In this document: piece by piece, positions 19,558 through 31,033 of the stretch
How the letters are laid out: each line of letters starts with the position of its first letter
Numbering within the stretch: position 1 is the first letter of the stretch
From: Methylobacterium sp.
Lineage (GTDB): Bacteria; Pseudomonadota; Alphaproteobacteria; Rhizobiales; Beijerinckiaceae
Reading direction: 5' to 3'
Assembly (NCBI GenBank): GCA_020253445.1
Contig: JADCBP010000002.1
Coordinates: forward strand, 1-64,000
DNA length: 64,000 nt
Translations under genes and position numbers: made by a program
Notes under the pieces: generated by a model
Seen by the model: only the letters and a program-made list of their open reading frames with translations
Database searches by the model: none
What the model was told of the DNA's origin: nothing

Positions 19558-20709
19558 TCAGCCCAGACGCATTTCGGTAACGGGCCGCACCTTGAGGCCC
19601 GGCTTGAGCTTGTGGACGCCGAGCACGACCACGAGATCGCCATCGGCGAGACCGCTCGAAACCAGTGCATCACGCGCCTCATAGGCGGAAATCTGCACGG
19701 CCTTGCGCTTCAGTTCACCGGAGGCTTCCACGACAAAGACTTCCGTGCCCTTGCCTTCGTTCAGGATTGCGGCAAGCGGCAGGCGCGCAACCCGCAGCTC
19801 TTCCGCCGGGCGCACCGAGAGCGAGGCCGACATGCCGAGCGGCGCATCGGCCGGCAGGCCCTCCAGGGTGAAGCGCGCCTGGAACGTGCGCGTCAGCGGA
19901 TCGGCTGCGGGCGAAAGTTCGCGCAGCTTCGCCGGGTAGCTCCTGCCCGGATCGGTCCAGAGGCTCGCCTCGGCCAGTGCCTTGCGGATGTCATCCATCT
20001 CCTGCTCTGGGATGGCGACGAGCGCTTCGCGCAGGCCATCCTTGGCGATCCGCAGGACCGGCTGGCCGGCGGCCAGAACCTGCCCCGGCTCAACGCTGGT
20101 GGAGACGACAATCCCGTCATCCTCGGCCAGCAGCTCGGCATAGGATTGCGCGTTCCGGGCGAGCTCCAGCTGGCGCTCGGCCCGCAGACGGCGGCCTGTG
20201 GCTTCTTCCAGGGCCGCGCGCTGGCGATCGAGCGCCTGTTCGGTGGACCAGCCCTTGGCGCGCAACTCGATCACGCGCATCAACTCGGCGCTGGACGATT
20301 TCTCGGAAGCCTTTGCAGCCGCAAGTTCAGCCTCGGCCGTTTCGCGCTGGAGCGTGAGATCGGCGGGGTCGAGCGTCGCCACGACCTGTCCCTTCTTCAC
20401 GCGATCACCGGCCTGCACGCGGCGCTCGGCCACCTTGCCGGAGATGCGGAAGCCCTGATCGGTCTCGACTCGGGCCCGCACGGTGCCCACGAGGATGCGC
20501 GCGGGAGCGGCCGTTGCGAACTGCACCTTCTGCACCAGCACGGGGCGGTTCTCGAGGTTTTCAGCCTGCGGTTTGCCAACCTCGGCAGCCGGGCGCCCCA
20601 CCAGAAACCAGGCACCGGCAGCGCTGGTGGCGAGCACCAGCGCCGCGATTCCAAAATTGCGACGGGAGAAGAAGGCGGAAGAAGGGGAGGGCGTATCAGG
20701 GGAGGACAT
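19558..20709 (-). CDS. RND periplasmic adaptor (membrane fusion protein)
   Basis: A 383-residue HlyD/MFP protein. One N-terminal hydrophobic signal/anchor (FGIAALVLATSAAGAWFLVG) is followed by a barrel-sandwich domain split by a long alpha-hairpin (ADLTLQRETAEAELAAAK...RLRAERQLELARNAQSY). The second lipoyl half, GIVVSTSVEPGQVLAAGQPV, precedes the beta-barrel and membrane-proximal domains. It bridges the RND permease and an outer-membrane channel. It is the middle gene of the tetR-MFP-RND operon, 30 bp after tetR. Confidence 0.9.
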   Translation of the reverse strand: MSSPDTPSPSSAFFSRRNFGIAALVLATSAAGAWFLVGRPAAEVGKPQAENLENRPVLVQKVQFATAAPARILVGTVRARVETDQGFRISGKVAERRVQAGDRVKKGQVVATLDPADLTLQRETAEAELAAAKASEKSSSAELMRVIELRAKGWSTEQALDRQRAALEEATGRRLRAERQLELARNAQSYAELLAEDDGIVVSTSVEPGQVLAAGQPVLRIAKDGLREALVAIPEQEMDDIRKALAEASLWTDPGRSYPAKLRELSPAADPLTRTFQARFTLEGLPADAPLGMSASLSVRPAEELRVARLPLAAILNEGKGTEVFVVEASGELKRKAVQISAYEARDALVSSGLADGDLVVVLGVHKLKPGLKVRPVTEMRLG

Positions 20710-20739
20710 GGCAAGCCTCAGGAGGAAAGAAGGAAATTC

Positions 20740-21342
20740 TCAGGGACGAAGGGCTGCGAGGATAAGCTGGGCGATGCGCCGCGCCTGATCCTCCTGGTCA
20801 TCCCCGAAGCGCGCCGATTGCGCGATCATCGTGGGATGGAAGACCTTGGCGGTGGCGCTGAAGGCGGTTTCGGCAAAATCGGCGGGATCGACCGTGCGGA
20901 ATTCTCCCGAGGCAATGCCCTCGCCCACAAGCCGCGCCATCTGGATCACAACGCTTTCGCAATGCGCCTCGATGGCCGGCCAGTTCTCCTCCATCGCAAC
21001 CTCGACCATGTCGAACAGGCGATGCTCGTTGGTGAGCTTCTCCTTGTTGTGGCGATGAAGCTCGACGATGAGCGCCACAAGCCGCTCGGAAGCGGGGGCC
21101 TGACGCTCGACAATGCTCATGATGAGCGCGTCAGTCTCGCGCATGACCTTCGCGCAGAGCGCATCATTGATCGCAAGCTTGGACGGGAAGAAGCGGTAAA
21201 CATTCGCCGGCGACATGCCCATGGCCTGCGCGATGTCCGCGACGGCGGTTTTCGCATAGCCGATGCGGCGAAAATGCTCCTCGGCCACCACAAGGATGCG
21301 CTCGCGCATGTCGTCGGCCGAGATTTTCTGTCGGATATTCAT
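20740..21342 (-). CDS. TetR/AcrR-family repressor of the RND operon
   Basis: A 200-residue TetR regulator. The DNA-binding helix-turn-helix is MRERILVVAEEHFRRIGYAK plus VADIAQAMGMSPANVYRFFP, near the N-terminus. The C-terminal helical ligand domain (EKLTNEHRLFDMVEVAMEEN) resembles AefR-like members. I chose the ATG at 21342 because GGGGAA lies 7 bases upstream; the longer open frame to 21471 runs through A+T-rich promoter DNA. As the first gene of the efflux operon it most likely represses itself and the pump, with ligand binding relieving repression. Confidence 0.88.
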   Translation of the reverse strand: MNIRQKISADDMRERILVVAEEHFRRIGYAKTAVADIAQAMGMSPANVYRFFPSKLAINDALCAKVMRETDALIMSIVERQAPASERLVALIVELHRHNKEKLTNEHRLFDMVEVAMEENWPAIEAHCESVVIQMARLVGEGIASGEFRTVDPADFAETAFSATAKVFHPTMIAQSARFGDDQEDQARRIAQLILAALRP

Positions 21343-21373
21343 GGAGTTCCCCGCCGGATTGATATTTGGCCGG

Positions 21374-21427
21374 TGACGGATAACGTCTGATGATTTTTGA
21401 TTTTTATCAGAAATCAGTCGTCCGTCA
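21374..21427 (-). promoter_or_regulatory. Probable promoter/operator of the tetR-RND operon
   Basis: An A+T-rich island in otherwise G+C-rich DNA. It contains two nested inverted repeats: TGACGGA (21374-21380) with TCCGTCA (21421-21427), and TCTGAT (21386-21391) with ATCAGA (21406-21411). On the minus strand TTGACG is followed after 16 bp by TAAAAA, a plausible -35/-10 pair that the repeats would cover. The position, 32-85 bp before the tetR ATG, suits autorepression. Which repeat is the operator is not decided by sequence. Confidence 0.5.
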
Positions 21428-21525
21428 ACAGAAAGCTTGGTTGTCGCCGGCATGTGGCAGGCGCTGGCCAAGCGCGGGGCCTGCGGCTAGAAGCGTTGCC
21501 GCTTTCCTTCCTTCGGTTCCGGGCG

Positions 21526-22686
21526 ATGACGCGCAGCTTCAATTCCACCTATTCCGGCCTTTCCACGACCGTGTTCGAAACCATGTCGCGGCTGGCGCGC
21601 GAGCACCGGGCCGTCAATCTCGGGCAGGGCTTCCCGGATGATCCCGGCGCAGCGGATATTCGCCAGAGAGCGGCGGATGCGGTGATTACCGGCTGGAACC
21701 AGTATCCGCCGATGATGGGCATTCCTGAGCTGAGACAGGCGATTTCCACCCATTTCGCGCATCATCAGGGCGTGAATTTCGATCCCGACACCGAGATCAT
21801 GGTCACCTCCGGCGCGACCGAGGCGATTGCCGGCGCGCTTTTCGCGCTCATCGAGCCGGGCGATGAGGTGGTGCTGTTCGAACCGATGTATGATGCCTAT
21901 CTGCCGCTGGTGAAGCGCGCGGGGGGCATCCCGAAATTCGTGAAGCTCTCCCCGCCCGATTGGCGCTTCACGGCGGAAAGCCTGATGGCGGCCTTCAGCC
22001 CGCGCACGAAGCTCGTGCTGTTCAACAATCCGCTGAACCCCTCCGCGACCGTGTGCCCCGTGGAGGATCTTTCCATGCTCGCGCATTTCTGCATGGCGCA
22101 CGATGCCATCGCGGTCTGCGACGAAGTGTGGGAGCATGTGGTGTTCGATGGCCTCGTCCATCTGCCGCTCTGCGCCCTGCCCGGCATGCGCGAGCGCACG
22201 GTGAAGATCAGCTCGGCGGGGAAGATCTTCTCGCTCACCGGCTGGAAGGTCGGTTTGGTCATGGCTCCGACAGAAATCATGCGGGTGCTCTCGAAATCGC
22301 ATCAGTTCCTGACCTTCACCACCCCGCCGAACCTGCAGGCGGCGGTGGCCTACGGGCTCGCGAAGGAAGACGCCTTCTTCCGGACGATGCGCGACGACTT
22401 CCAGCAGGCTCGGGATTACCTCGCCAACGGCCTGAAGGGCCTTGGCTTCTCGGTGCTGCCCTCGCAGGGCACCTACTTTCTCAATGTGGATCTGGCGCCG
22501 ATGGGCGTGAACGACGACGTGGCCTTCTGCCAGAAACTCGTGGCCGAGCATGGCGTCGCGGCCATCCCGGTTTCAGCCTTCTATGCCGAGGACCCGGTGC
22601 GCACGATCATGCGGCTGTGTTTTGCCAAGAAGCGCGAGACGCTGGATGCCGCACTCGAGCGGCTTTCGCATGTCAAACCGGCGTAG
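21526..22686 (+). CDS. PLP-dependent aminotransferase, class I/II (kynurenine/methionine aminotransferase-like)
   Basis: A 386-residue fold-type I aminotransferase. Features are VNLGQGFPD at the N-terminus (as in YbdL and kynurenine aminotransferases), the substrate loop YPPMMGIPELR, NNPLNPSA (167-174), the ring-stacking Asp199 in VCDEVWEHVVFDG, and the Schiff-base lysine Lys233 in SSAGKIFSLTGWKVG. The C-terminal arginine is in IMRLCFAK. GQGFPD and the methionine-aminotransferase-like loop suggest a sulfur or aromatic amino-acid substrate. It is divergent from the tetR gene across about 180 bp; co-regulation is possible but unproven. Confidence 0.88.
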   Translation: MTRSFNSTYSGLSTTVFETMSRLAREHRAVNLGQGFPDDPGAADIRQRAADAVITGWNQYPPMMGIPELRQAISTHFAHHQGVNFDPDTEIMVTSGATEAIAGALFALIEPGDEVVLFEPMYDAYLPLVKRAGGIPKFVKLSPPDWRFTAESLMAAFSPRTKLVLFNNPLNPSATVCPVEDLSMLAHFCMAHDAIAVCDEVWEHVVFDGLVHLPLCALPGMRERTVKISSAGKIFSLTGWKVGLVMAPTEIMRVLSKSHQFLTFTTPPNLQAAVAYGLAKEDAFFRTMRDDFQQARDYLANGLKGLGFSVLPSQGTYFLNVDLAPMGVNDDVAFCQKLVAEHGVAAIPVSAFYAEDPVRTIMRLCFAKKRETLDAALERLSHVKPA

Positions 22687-22724
22687 GCCAGTGCAAGACA
22701 GCCCCTGTTTCGCCAGCGCGACCT

Positions 22725-23717
22725 CTATTTCGCCAGCGCAACCTCGCGGCATTCCGCCGGCAGGTCGTCGAGGGTCCAGTGCCTCGGCTTCGGCCTGGGC
22801 TTGGGAGGGGCGTTGGGGTCGGCTGGCGGCCGCGGCGTCATCAGCGCCGCATATTGCTTCTTCAGCCAGTCCTGAAGCTCTTCGCCGCAGCCATCGCCAT
22901 CCTGCGGCAGGGGCTGGTCCGTGCAGGTGGCATCGCCCCTGGGGCAGGCGATGCGAATGTGGAAATGGAAATTATGCCCCCACATCGGGCGCACCTTGGC
23001 GAGCCAGGCGCGATCCGCGCCGGCATCGCGGCAGAAGGCAACCTTGATCGCCGGATTGACGAAAATGCGTGACACTTCCGGCTGCCTGGCCGCGAGCCGG
23101 ACGATCGCGAGATGCGCGCGGGTGTAGACGGCGGGGTCGACATCCATCCAGTCGCGCCGGGCGATGTTCGTGGCGGGCATGTTTTCGCGTTCGTCACGCG
23201 TCAGACGCCTGTCCGGCATGGGGGTCAGCCAGATATCGGCATCGAGCCCTACCTGATGCGAGGCGTGCCCGGTGAGCATTGGCCCGCCGCGCGGCTGGGA
23301 AATGTCACCGACCAGCAAACCCGGCCAGTTCGCCTCGCGCGGGCCGGCCTTCGCGATGCGCTCGACCACGCGAATGAGGTCCGGATGACCCCACATTCGG
23401 TTGCGGGAGAGGCGCATCACCTGCCAGGTCTCGCCATTGACCGGCAGCGCGATGGCGCCCGCGAGGCAGCCGCGCGCGAAGGAGCCGATGGCCCGCGCCT
23501 CCATGGAGACGGGCCTCGGGCTGGCGCCGAAAATCCGCTTCGCGGCATTGGCCGGCAACTCCCTCAGCACCTGCGCGCGGCGCTCTTCCTCCTCGGATTG
23601 CGTCTGTTGCGCGAAAACCGGGCCGGAAAGCCCGAGGAAGGCGAGGGTGGCAACACCGAGGAGCCGGCGCGGGGATCGATGTCCCGGAACGGGCGGGCGG
23701 GCCTTCCTGCAAATCAA
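22725..23717 (-). CDS. mepA: Penicillin-insensitive murein endopeptidase (MepA family)
   Basis: A 330-residue LAS-type zinc peptidase that cuts D-Ala-mDAP cross-links. Metal ligands are visible in GHASHQVGLDAD (His154, Asp161) and in WGHNFHFHIR (last histidines). I place the start at a TTG (23717) because GGGGAGG sits 6 bases upstream and the next 37 residues form a good signal peptide ending at VFAQQ; a longer open frame would add an unrelated 118-residue leader. Several cysteines (FCRDAG, IACPRG, ATCTDQ) suggest periplasmic disulfides as in E. coli MepA. The C-terminal tail has a proline-rich PPADPNAPPKPRPKP linker. It is divergent from a YkuD protein, so two wall enzymes share a promoter region. 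Confidence 0.88.
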   Translation of the reverse strand: MICRKARPPVPGHRSPRRLLGVATLAFLGLSGPVFAQQTQSEEEERRAQVLRELPANAAKRIFGASPRPVSMEARAIGSFARGCLAGAIALPVNGETWQVMRLSRNRMWGHPDLIRVVERIAKAGPREANWPGLLVGDISQPRGGPMLTGHASHQVGLDADIWLTPMPDRRLTRDERENMPATNIARRDWMDVDPAVYTRAHLAIVRLAARQPEVSRIFVNPAIKVAFCRDAGADRAWLAKVRPMWGHNFHFHIRIACPRGDATCTDQPLPQDGDGCGEELQDWLKKQYAALMTPRPPADPNAPPKPRPKPRHWTLDDLPAECREVALAK

Positions 23718-23865
23718 TCGAACCTCCCCGGCGGGCACGTGGCACAAAAGATGCCAGAGGATCGCATGATTCCGGTTAACCAACGCGTACCAATCCACTT
23801 TCCGGGTGCGCCTGATCTTGTCATCCTCCATGCCCTTCCCGCTTCCTGGATTGGAGCGAACCCGG

Positions 23866-24750
23866 ATGTCCCGCGTTCTTCGCCTTTTCCTGTCCGTTTT
23901 CGCGCTGTCGGCAGCCCTCATGGGGCTATGGGATATCCGGTCGGCGGAAGCAGCCTCCGCGTTTTCCTCCCAGCCCCATGGCGGGGGATATGCGCATGAG
24001 GGGTATCGCGACCCGAATGACATCGCGCCGCGTGCCGCACCACGAACGGTAAAGCGCCAGCGGCAGGTCACGCAGCGGAAAATGGTGACGCGCAGGGCCC
24101 CCTTTGGCCAGGCCTACAAGGCGCCGCACGCGGATCGCCCGGTTGCCCAGCTTTCGAAGGCGAAGATGCGGCAGGAGGCGCGCCGCAAGGCGCAGGCCCG
24201 CCAGCGCATGGCGGCGCGGCGATCGGCGCTCCAGCAGGAAATGGGCCGGGAAACGCGGCGCGCGCAGGCTCGCGCGGAGGTTTCGCGCGGTTTCGTGCCG
24301 ATGGGCGGGCTGGAACCGGTGATCGCCCAGCCGGCTCCGCGCGTGGCCTCCCTGGGTGACACGCCGCGCCAGTCGCGGCTTTCCTCGTCCGCCTCAAACG
24401 TGGAAGCCCGGATCGACATCGCCTCGCAGCGGATGATCGTGAAGGTCGATGGCGAAGTGCGCCATGTCTGGAAAGTTTCCACCGGCCGGAGGGGCTTCTC
24501 CACGCCGCGCGGCGCCTACAAACCGCAGCGCATGCATGTGAGCTATTTCTCGCGGAAGTATTACAACTCGCCCATGCCCTATTCGATCTTCTTCCGGGGC
24601 GGCTACGCCATCCACGGCACCACCGCCATCAACCGCCTGGGCGGCCCGGCCTCGCATGGCTGCGTGCGGCTGGCGACCGGGAATGCGCGAACGCTGTTCA
24701 ATCTCGTCCGATCCGCGGGGCCGGCGCGAACGCGCATCATCATTTCTTAG
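23866..24750 (+). CDS. L,D-transpeptidase (YkuD domain)
   Basis: A 294-residue exported protein. The signal peptide covers residues 1-30 (LFLSVFALSAALMGL... ending near AEAASA). A long basic, low-complexity linker (about 60-150; RQEARRKAQARQRMAARR) could bind wall polymers. The YkuD catalytic domain runs from about 180 to the end. Active-site motif: HGTTAIN then SHGCVRL, with the nucleophilic cysteine inside SHGC. It forms 3-3 cross-links or anchors lipoprotein. The ATG at 23866 gives the clean signal peptide; the upstream ATG at 23806 does not. It is divergent from mepA. Confidence 0.9.
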   Translation: MSRVLRLFLSVFALSAALMGLWDIRSAEAASAFSSQPHGGGYAHEGYRDPNDIAPRAAPRTVKRQRQVTQRKMVTRRAPFGQAYKAPHADRPVAQLSKAKMRQEARRKAQARQRMAARRSALQQEMGRETRRAQARAEVSRGFVPMGGLEPVIAQPAPRVASLGDTPRQSRLSSSASNVEARIDIASQRMIVKVDGEVRHVWKVSTGRRGFSTPRGAYKPQRMHVSYFSRKYYNSPMPYSIFFRGGYAIHGTTAINRLGGPASHGCVRLATGNARTLFNLVRSAGPARTRIIIS

Positions 24751-24758
24751 GCCCTTTC

Positions 24759-24869
24759 CAGAGCGCGGAAATCGCGGGTTCGAGCCCGGCCGAACTTGCG
24801 GCCTTCCTCATGCCGGAGAGCGAAAAATGGGGCGGCCTCATCAAGCGGATCGGCATCACCGCCGGTTGA
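24759..24869 (+). pseudogene. C-terminal remnant of a Bug/TctC-type substrate-binding protein
   Basis: Right after the L,D-transpeptidase stop, one frame reads SSPAELAAFLMPESEKWG, GLIKRIGITAG, then stop. This is the characteristic last 30 residues of tripartite-tricarboxylate (Bug) receptors (P-x-E-(F/L)-A-x-F-(I/L) ... E...KW...I...GI). No start, signal peptide or lobe domains precede it, so about 90% of the gene is gone. No TctA/TctB partner is nearby. Confidence 0.65.
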
Positions 24870-24944
24870 TCACGCGGAACTGATCGCCCGGGAAAGGCCG
24901 CGCGGCTCGCCTGAACGGGAAAATCCGGCTATGCCGGCCGGATC

Positions 24945-26804
<1,860 letters not shown>

Positions 26805-26807
26805 GCC

Positions 26808-28613
26808 TCAATTATCCATCTTGAGCGCGGCGATGAAGGCTTCCTGCGGGATTTCCACCTTGCCGAATTGCCGCATCTTCTTCTTGCCTTCCTTCTGCTT
26901 GTCCAGAAGCTTGCGCTTGCGCGAGATGTCGCCGCCATAGCATTTGGCGGTGACGTCTTTCCTCAGCGCGCGCACCGTTTCGCGGGCGATGATCTTGCCG
27001 CCGATCGCCGCCTGGATGGGAATCTGGAAGAGGTGCGGCGGGATGAGATCCTTCAGCTTCTCGCACATCACGCGCCCCCGGCCCTCGGCACGTTGGCGGT
27101 GCACCAGCATGGACAGCGCATCGACCGGCTCGGCATTGACGAGAATCGAGAGCTTCACGAGGTCGCCCTCGCGATAATCCGTGATGGTGTAGTCGAAGCT
27201 GGCATAGCCCTTCGAGACCGATTTCAGCCGGTCATAGAAGTCGAAAACCACCTCGTTCAGCGGCAGGTCATAGACCACCTTCGCGCGCTTTCCGACATAG
27301 GAGAGGTCAACCTGGTTGCCGCGCCGCTCCTGGCAGAGCTTCAGGATCGCGCCAAGATATTCATCCGGCGTGAGGATGGTCGCGCGGATCCACGGTTCGC
27401 GGATCTCGGCGATCTTCATCACATCCGGCAGGTCGGCCGGGTTGTGAAGCTCGATCTCCTCGCCGTCGCGCAACGCGATCCGGTAGACGACGCTGGGCGC
27501 CGTGGCGATGAGGTCGAGGTTGAATTCGCGCGTGAGGCGCTCCTGGATGATCTCCAGATGCAACAGGCCAAGGAAGCCGCAGCGGAAGCCGAAGCCGAGC
27601 GCCGCGCTGCTCTCCATTTCGAAGGTGAAGCTCGCATCGTTGAGGCGCAGCTTGCCCATGGCGGCGCGCAATTCCTCGAAATCCGCCGCATCGACCGGAA
27701 AGAGCCCGCAGAACACCACCGGCTGCACCGGCTTGAAGCCCGGAAGCGCCTGCGCCGCGGGCTTCTTCTCCTCGGTGATGGTATCGCCGACGCGGGTATC
27801 CGCGACTTCCTTGATGGAGGCGGTGATGAAACCCACCTCGCCGGGCGTGAGTTCGGTGACATCGAGCATCTTCGGCGTGAAGACGCCGATCTTCTCGATA
27901 TCGTAAACGGCATCCGTGCCCATCATCTTGATGCGCATGCCCTTTTTCATCCTGCCATCGATGATTCGCACCAGAACGACGACGCCGAGATAGACATCAT
28001 ACCAACTATCCACGAGCAGCGCCTTCAGCGGCGCGTGAATGTCGCCCCTGGGCGGCGGCAGGCGGGTGACGATCGCTTCGAGCACGCCCTCGATGTTGAG
28101 GCCGGTCTTGGCCGAAATCGGCACGGCATCCGAGGCGTCGAGCCCGATCACTTCCTCGATCTGCTCCTTCACCCGGTCCGGCTCGGCGGCGGGAAGGTCG
28201 ATCTTGTTGAGGACGGGCACGATCTCGTGGTCGGCATCAAGCGCATGATAGACGTTGGCGAGAGTCTGGGCTTCCACGCCCTGGGAGGCATCAACCACCA
28301 GCAGCGAGCCCTCGCAGGCCGCAAGACTGCGTGAGACCTCGTAGGCGAAGTCGACGTGGCCCGGCGTATCCATCAGGTTCAGGATGTAGGTCTTCCCGTC
28401 ATTCGCGTGATAATTCAGGCGAACGGTCTGCGCCTTGATGGTGATGCCGCGCTCGCGCTCGATCTCCATGTTGTCGAGCACCTGGTCGACCATCTCGCGC
28501 TCGGAGAGCCCGCCCGTCTTCTGGATCAGGCGATCGGCGAGGGTCGATTTCCCGTGGTCGATATGCGCGACGATGGAAAAATTGCGGATGTTCGGAATTG
28601 GCTCGGTGGTCAT
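26808..28613 (-). CDS. lepA: Elongation factor 4 (LepA), ribosomal back-translocase GTPase
   Basis: A 601-residue translational GTPase. G1 [15 protein letters not shown]3 DTPGHVDF and G4 NKIDLPAA are present. The EF-G-like domains II, III and V are followed by the LepA-specific C-terminal domain ([20 protein letters not shown]). The start [20 protein letters not shown] at 28613 matches the family; the open frame continues upstream without homology. It is a housekeeping factor that remobilises stalled or mistranslocated ribosomes. The length is typical (about 600). Confidence 0.97.
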   Translation of the reverse strand: MTTEPIPNIRNFSIVAHIDHGKSTLADRLIQKTGGLSEREMVDQVLDNMEIERERGITIKAQTVRLNYHANDGKTYILNLMDTPGHVDFAYEVSRSLAACEGSLLVVDASQGVEAQTLANVYHALDADHEIVPVLNKIDLPAAEPDRVKEQIEEVIGLDASDAVPISAKTGLNIEGVLEAIVTRLPPPRGDIHAPLKALLVDSWYDVYLGVVVLVRIIDGRMKKGMRIKMMGTDAVYDIEKIGVFTPKMLDVTELTPGEVGFITASIKEVADTRVGDTITEEKKPAAQALPGFKPVQPVVFCGLFPVDAADFEELRAAMGKLRLNDASFTFEMESSAALGFGFRCGFLGLLHLEIIQERLTREFNLDLIATAPSVVYRIALRDGEEIELHNPADLPDVMKIAEIREPWIRATILTPDEYLGAILKLCQERRGNQVDLSYVGKRAKVVYDLPLNEVVFDFYDRLKSVSKGYASFDYTITDYREGDLVKLSILVNAEPVDALSMLVHRQRAEGRGRVMCEKLKDLIPPHLFQIPIQAAIGGKIIARETVRALRKDVTAKCYGGDISRKRKLLDKQKEGKKKMRQFGKVEIPQEAFIAALKMDN

Positions 28614-28672
28614 GGGCCGGGAGATAGACCAGCAGGCCCAAATGTCCAATGAAAAGAGCGTCGCACCCCTGC

Positions 28673-30652
28673 TCAGGCCTGTTTTCGTTGCGGCAGGATC
28701 AGTGGGGGCTCTTCGTCGCGCGGCTTCAGCGCCTCGAGGATCACCGAGGCCACCTCGGTGGAACGCACCGGGCGGCCGAGCAGGAAGCCCTGCACGAAAT
28801 CGCAATGCAACTCCCGCAGAACCTCGATCTGCTCCCTCGTCTCCACGCCTTCCGCCGTCACATGCAGGTTCAGCACGCGCCCCAGGGCGATGATGGTGTC
28901 GAGCACCTCGCGTGACCGGGAAGCGGGATCGTTCAATCCGACCATGAAGGAGCCATCGACCTTCAGCGTGTCGAAGGGGAAGCGCCACAGATAGGACAGG
29001 CTCGAATAGCCCGTGCCGAAATCGTCGAGCGCGATGGAAACGCCGAAAGACTTGATGATGTTCAGTTGCGCGAGGATGGCGTCCGGCTTCTCCAGCAGCA
29101 CGCTCTCTGTCATTTCCAGTTCAAGGCGGCGCGGATCGATGCCGGTCTCGTCGAGGACCGAGTGGACGATGGTGCTGAGGCTGCCACTCAGGAATTGCAG
29201 CGGCGAGAGGTTGACGGCAATCGAGATGGATCCCGGCCAGAGCGTGGCCGTCTGGCATGCCTCCCGCAGCACCCATTGGCCGATGCGATCGATGAGGCGC
29301 AGTTCCTCGGCCACGGGAATGAACACAGCAGGCGAGATCGGCGTGCCGTCCTCCGCGTTGAGGCGCAGCAGGGCTTCGAAGGCGCGAAGCGTCTTCCCGT
29401 CGGTGGAATAGAGCGGCTGGTAGTAGATCTCGAAATCCTCGTCTTCCACCGCCTGGCGCAGGCGCGCCTCGAGGGCCTGGCGGCTGCGGCGCTCCTCCTC
29501 GATGGAGGATTCGAAGCCGACCGCGCGTCCGCGCCCGGCCCGCTTCGCGGCATAGAGCGCGAGATCGGCCGCAACGAGCAGCCTCTCGCGGTTCTGGCCA
29601 TCGCGCGGATAAAGGCTTGTGCCGACGCTCGCGCCGATGCGCGCCTCGACCTCACCCATGTGGAAGGGCAAGTCGATCGCAGTCACGATTCGCCGCGCGA
29701 GGCGCATCGAGGCCAGCTCATCCGCCGGCGCCAGTTCCTGCACCATCGCGAATTCATCGCCGCCGAGGCGCGCGACGCAGATGCTGTCGCTGGCGATGTG
29801 CAGGAGGCGTTCGGCCACCTCGCGCAGCAGGGCGTCACCTACCGGATGGCCATGGTTGTCGTTCACATCCTTGAAGCGATCAAGATCGATGAAATGGACG
29901 GCGAATTCCGTCTTCCGCGCCATCAGCTGGTCAATCCGCTCGACCAGCGCCGAGCGATTCAGCAGGCCGGTCAACTCATCATGGCTTGCGACATGGCGCA
30001 GGCGATGCGCCGTTTTACGGCGCTCGCGGGCATGCCAAAGCGCCAGCAGGGCCGGCAGAGCGAAGGCGGAACCTGCCAATGCCGAGATCGAGGCACCGGC
30101 TGTCAGCAGAACCGATTCCAGCATGCGCGCCCGTGCGGTGTGGTCGATATAGACCTCGATCACTCCCATGACATCCTGCTCCAGCGCCAGCGGCATAAAG
30201 GCCGCCGCATAAAGCTGCGGGCGGCTCACGCCATCGCCCCGCCTCGCGAATACCTGGGGCGATCCGGATTGCGCGACCGCCGCGGCATCGCTGCTGCGCT
30301 CACCCTGCGCGACGCGGTGCATATCGTCCCAGCGGCCGCAATCGGCGACATGGCGCAGCAAGCCGTTTCCGTCGAAGATCTTGAAGCGGAAGATTGCCGC
30401 AGTTTGCCGCTTGCAGGAAAGCAGGCGCTGATCGGCTTCAGAGACCGGACGCCCGGCCAGAAGATCGGCAATGGATCCGAGATTGGCGACGAGGAACTCA
30501 CCCCAAACCCGGGCGGTCAGCTCCGCATCCCGATCGAGAATTGCCTGGCGCGCTTTCTGGGTGATGCCATGCGCTCCCCAGACAAGCAGGACGGCGGCGG
30601 CAAGGGTGAAGCCAAGCGCAACCGGCCAGGGCAGCCGACGAGGCTGGAACAT
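28673..30652 (-). CDS. Membrane-bound GGDEF-EAL protein (c-di-GMP synthase/phosphodiesterase)
   Basis: About 659 residues. Helix 1 (about 10-30) and helix 2 (about 180-206) flank an extracytoplasmic sensor domain with two cysteines (LLSCKRQ, VADCGRW). A short HAMP-like or coiled linker leads to a GGDEF domain with an intact active site (GGDEF at about 297-301). An EAL domain follows with intact FEALLRL, the NLSPLQF and ELEMTES segments, [10 protein letters not shown] and the EGVET loop. Both catalytic activities therefore look possible. The start at 30652 follows GGAG; an upstream ATG adds 15 residues without an RBS. It probably tunes c-di-GMP for surface or motility traits; the signal is unknown. 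Confidence 0.92.
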   Translation of the reverse strand: MFQPRRLPWPVALGFTLAAAVLLVWGAHGITQKARQAILDRDAELTARVWGEFLVANLGSIADLLAGRPVSEADQRLLSCKRQTAAIFRFKIFDGNGLLRHVADCGRWDDMHRVAQGERSSDAAAVAQSGSPQVFARRGDGVSRPQLYAAAFMPLALEQDVMGVIEVYIDHTARARMLESVLLTAGASISALAGSAFALPALLALWHARERRKTAHRLRHVASHDELTGLLNRSALVERIDQLMARKTEFAVHFIDLDRFKDVNDNHGHPVGDALLREVAERLLHIASDSICVARLGGDEFAMVQELAPADELASMRLARRIVTAIDLPFHMGEVEARIGASVGTSLYPRDGQNRERLLVAADLALYAAKRAGRGRAVGFESSIEEERRSRQALEARLRQAVEDEDFEIYYQPLYSTDGKTLRAFEALLRLNAEDGTPISPAVFIPVAEELRLIDRIGQWVLREACQTATLWPGSISIAVNLSPLQFLSGSLSTIVHSVLDETGIDPRRLELEMTESVLLEKPDAILAQLNIIKSFGVSIALDDFGTGYSSLSYLWRFPFDTLKVDGSFMVGLNDPASRSREVLDTIIALGRVLNLHVTAEGVETREQIEVLRELHCDFVQGFLLGRPVRSTEVASVILEALKPRDEEPPLILPQRKQA

Positions 30653-31008
30653 GTCAGGACTCCAACACACCAAGACACAATCCTTGGTTGCATGCATTTC
30701 TCTAAGCGAGAATTAAAGTGTTTGCGGGAATGGCAAAATTTCATGCCAAGCCCCACGAATTCGCGCGCGATCGGCAGGGGAGCGGACACGCGCAGGGACG
30801 TCCATGGGCTTCAGCCAGACTAGGGAATGCCCCGGACTGGCGTGACTGGCAGGCGTGAGGAAACGAAAGCGCCGAGCACGATGCCGGCCGGACAGTTCGA
30901 CCGGGTCCCTGGCGTGAGGATGGAGATGAAGGACTTCCGGAACAGGCGGAGGCGCAGAGTAACAACGCTCCCATCCCAGGATCATCCCTTGCATTCACCT
31001 CTGAAAAT
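30653..31008. other. Gene-free interval upstream of the GGDEF-EAL gene
   Basis: About 350 bp with no convincing gene. It contains the GGDEF-EAL 5' region, including an A+T-rich patch near 30690-30740 (CGAGAATTAAAGTG, GGCAAAATTTCATGCC) likely to hold its promoter. Small open frames here lack ribosome-binding sites and homology. The tal terminator begins just beyond it. Confidence 0.5.
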
Positions 31009-31011
31009 GCA

Positions 31012-31032
31012 AAAACGCCCGGGCCTCGCCCG
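31012..31032 (-). terminator. Probable intrinsic terminator after tal
   Basis: On the minus strand CGGGC-GAG-GCCCG forms a 5-bp G+C stem, followed by GCG and then TTTTT, beginning 2 bp after the tal stop codon. The stem is short and the T-run is offset by three bases, so efficiency may be moderate. Confidence 0.55.
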
Positions 31033-31033
31033 A

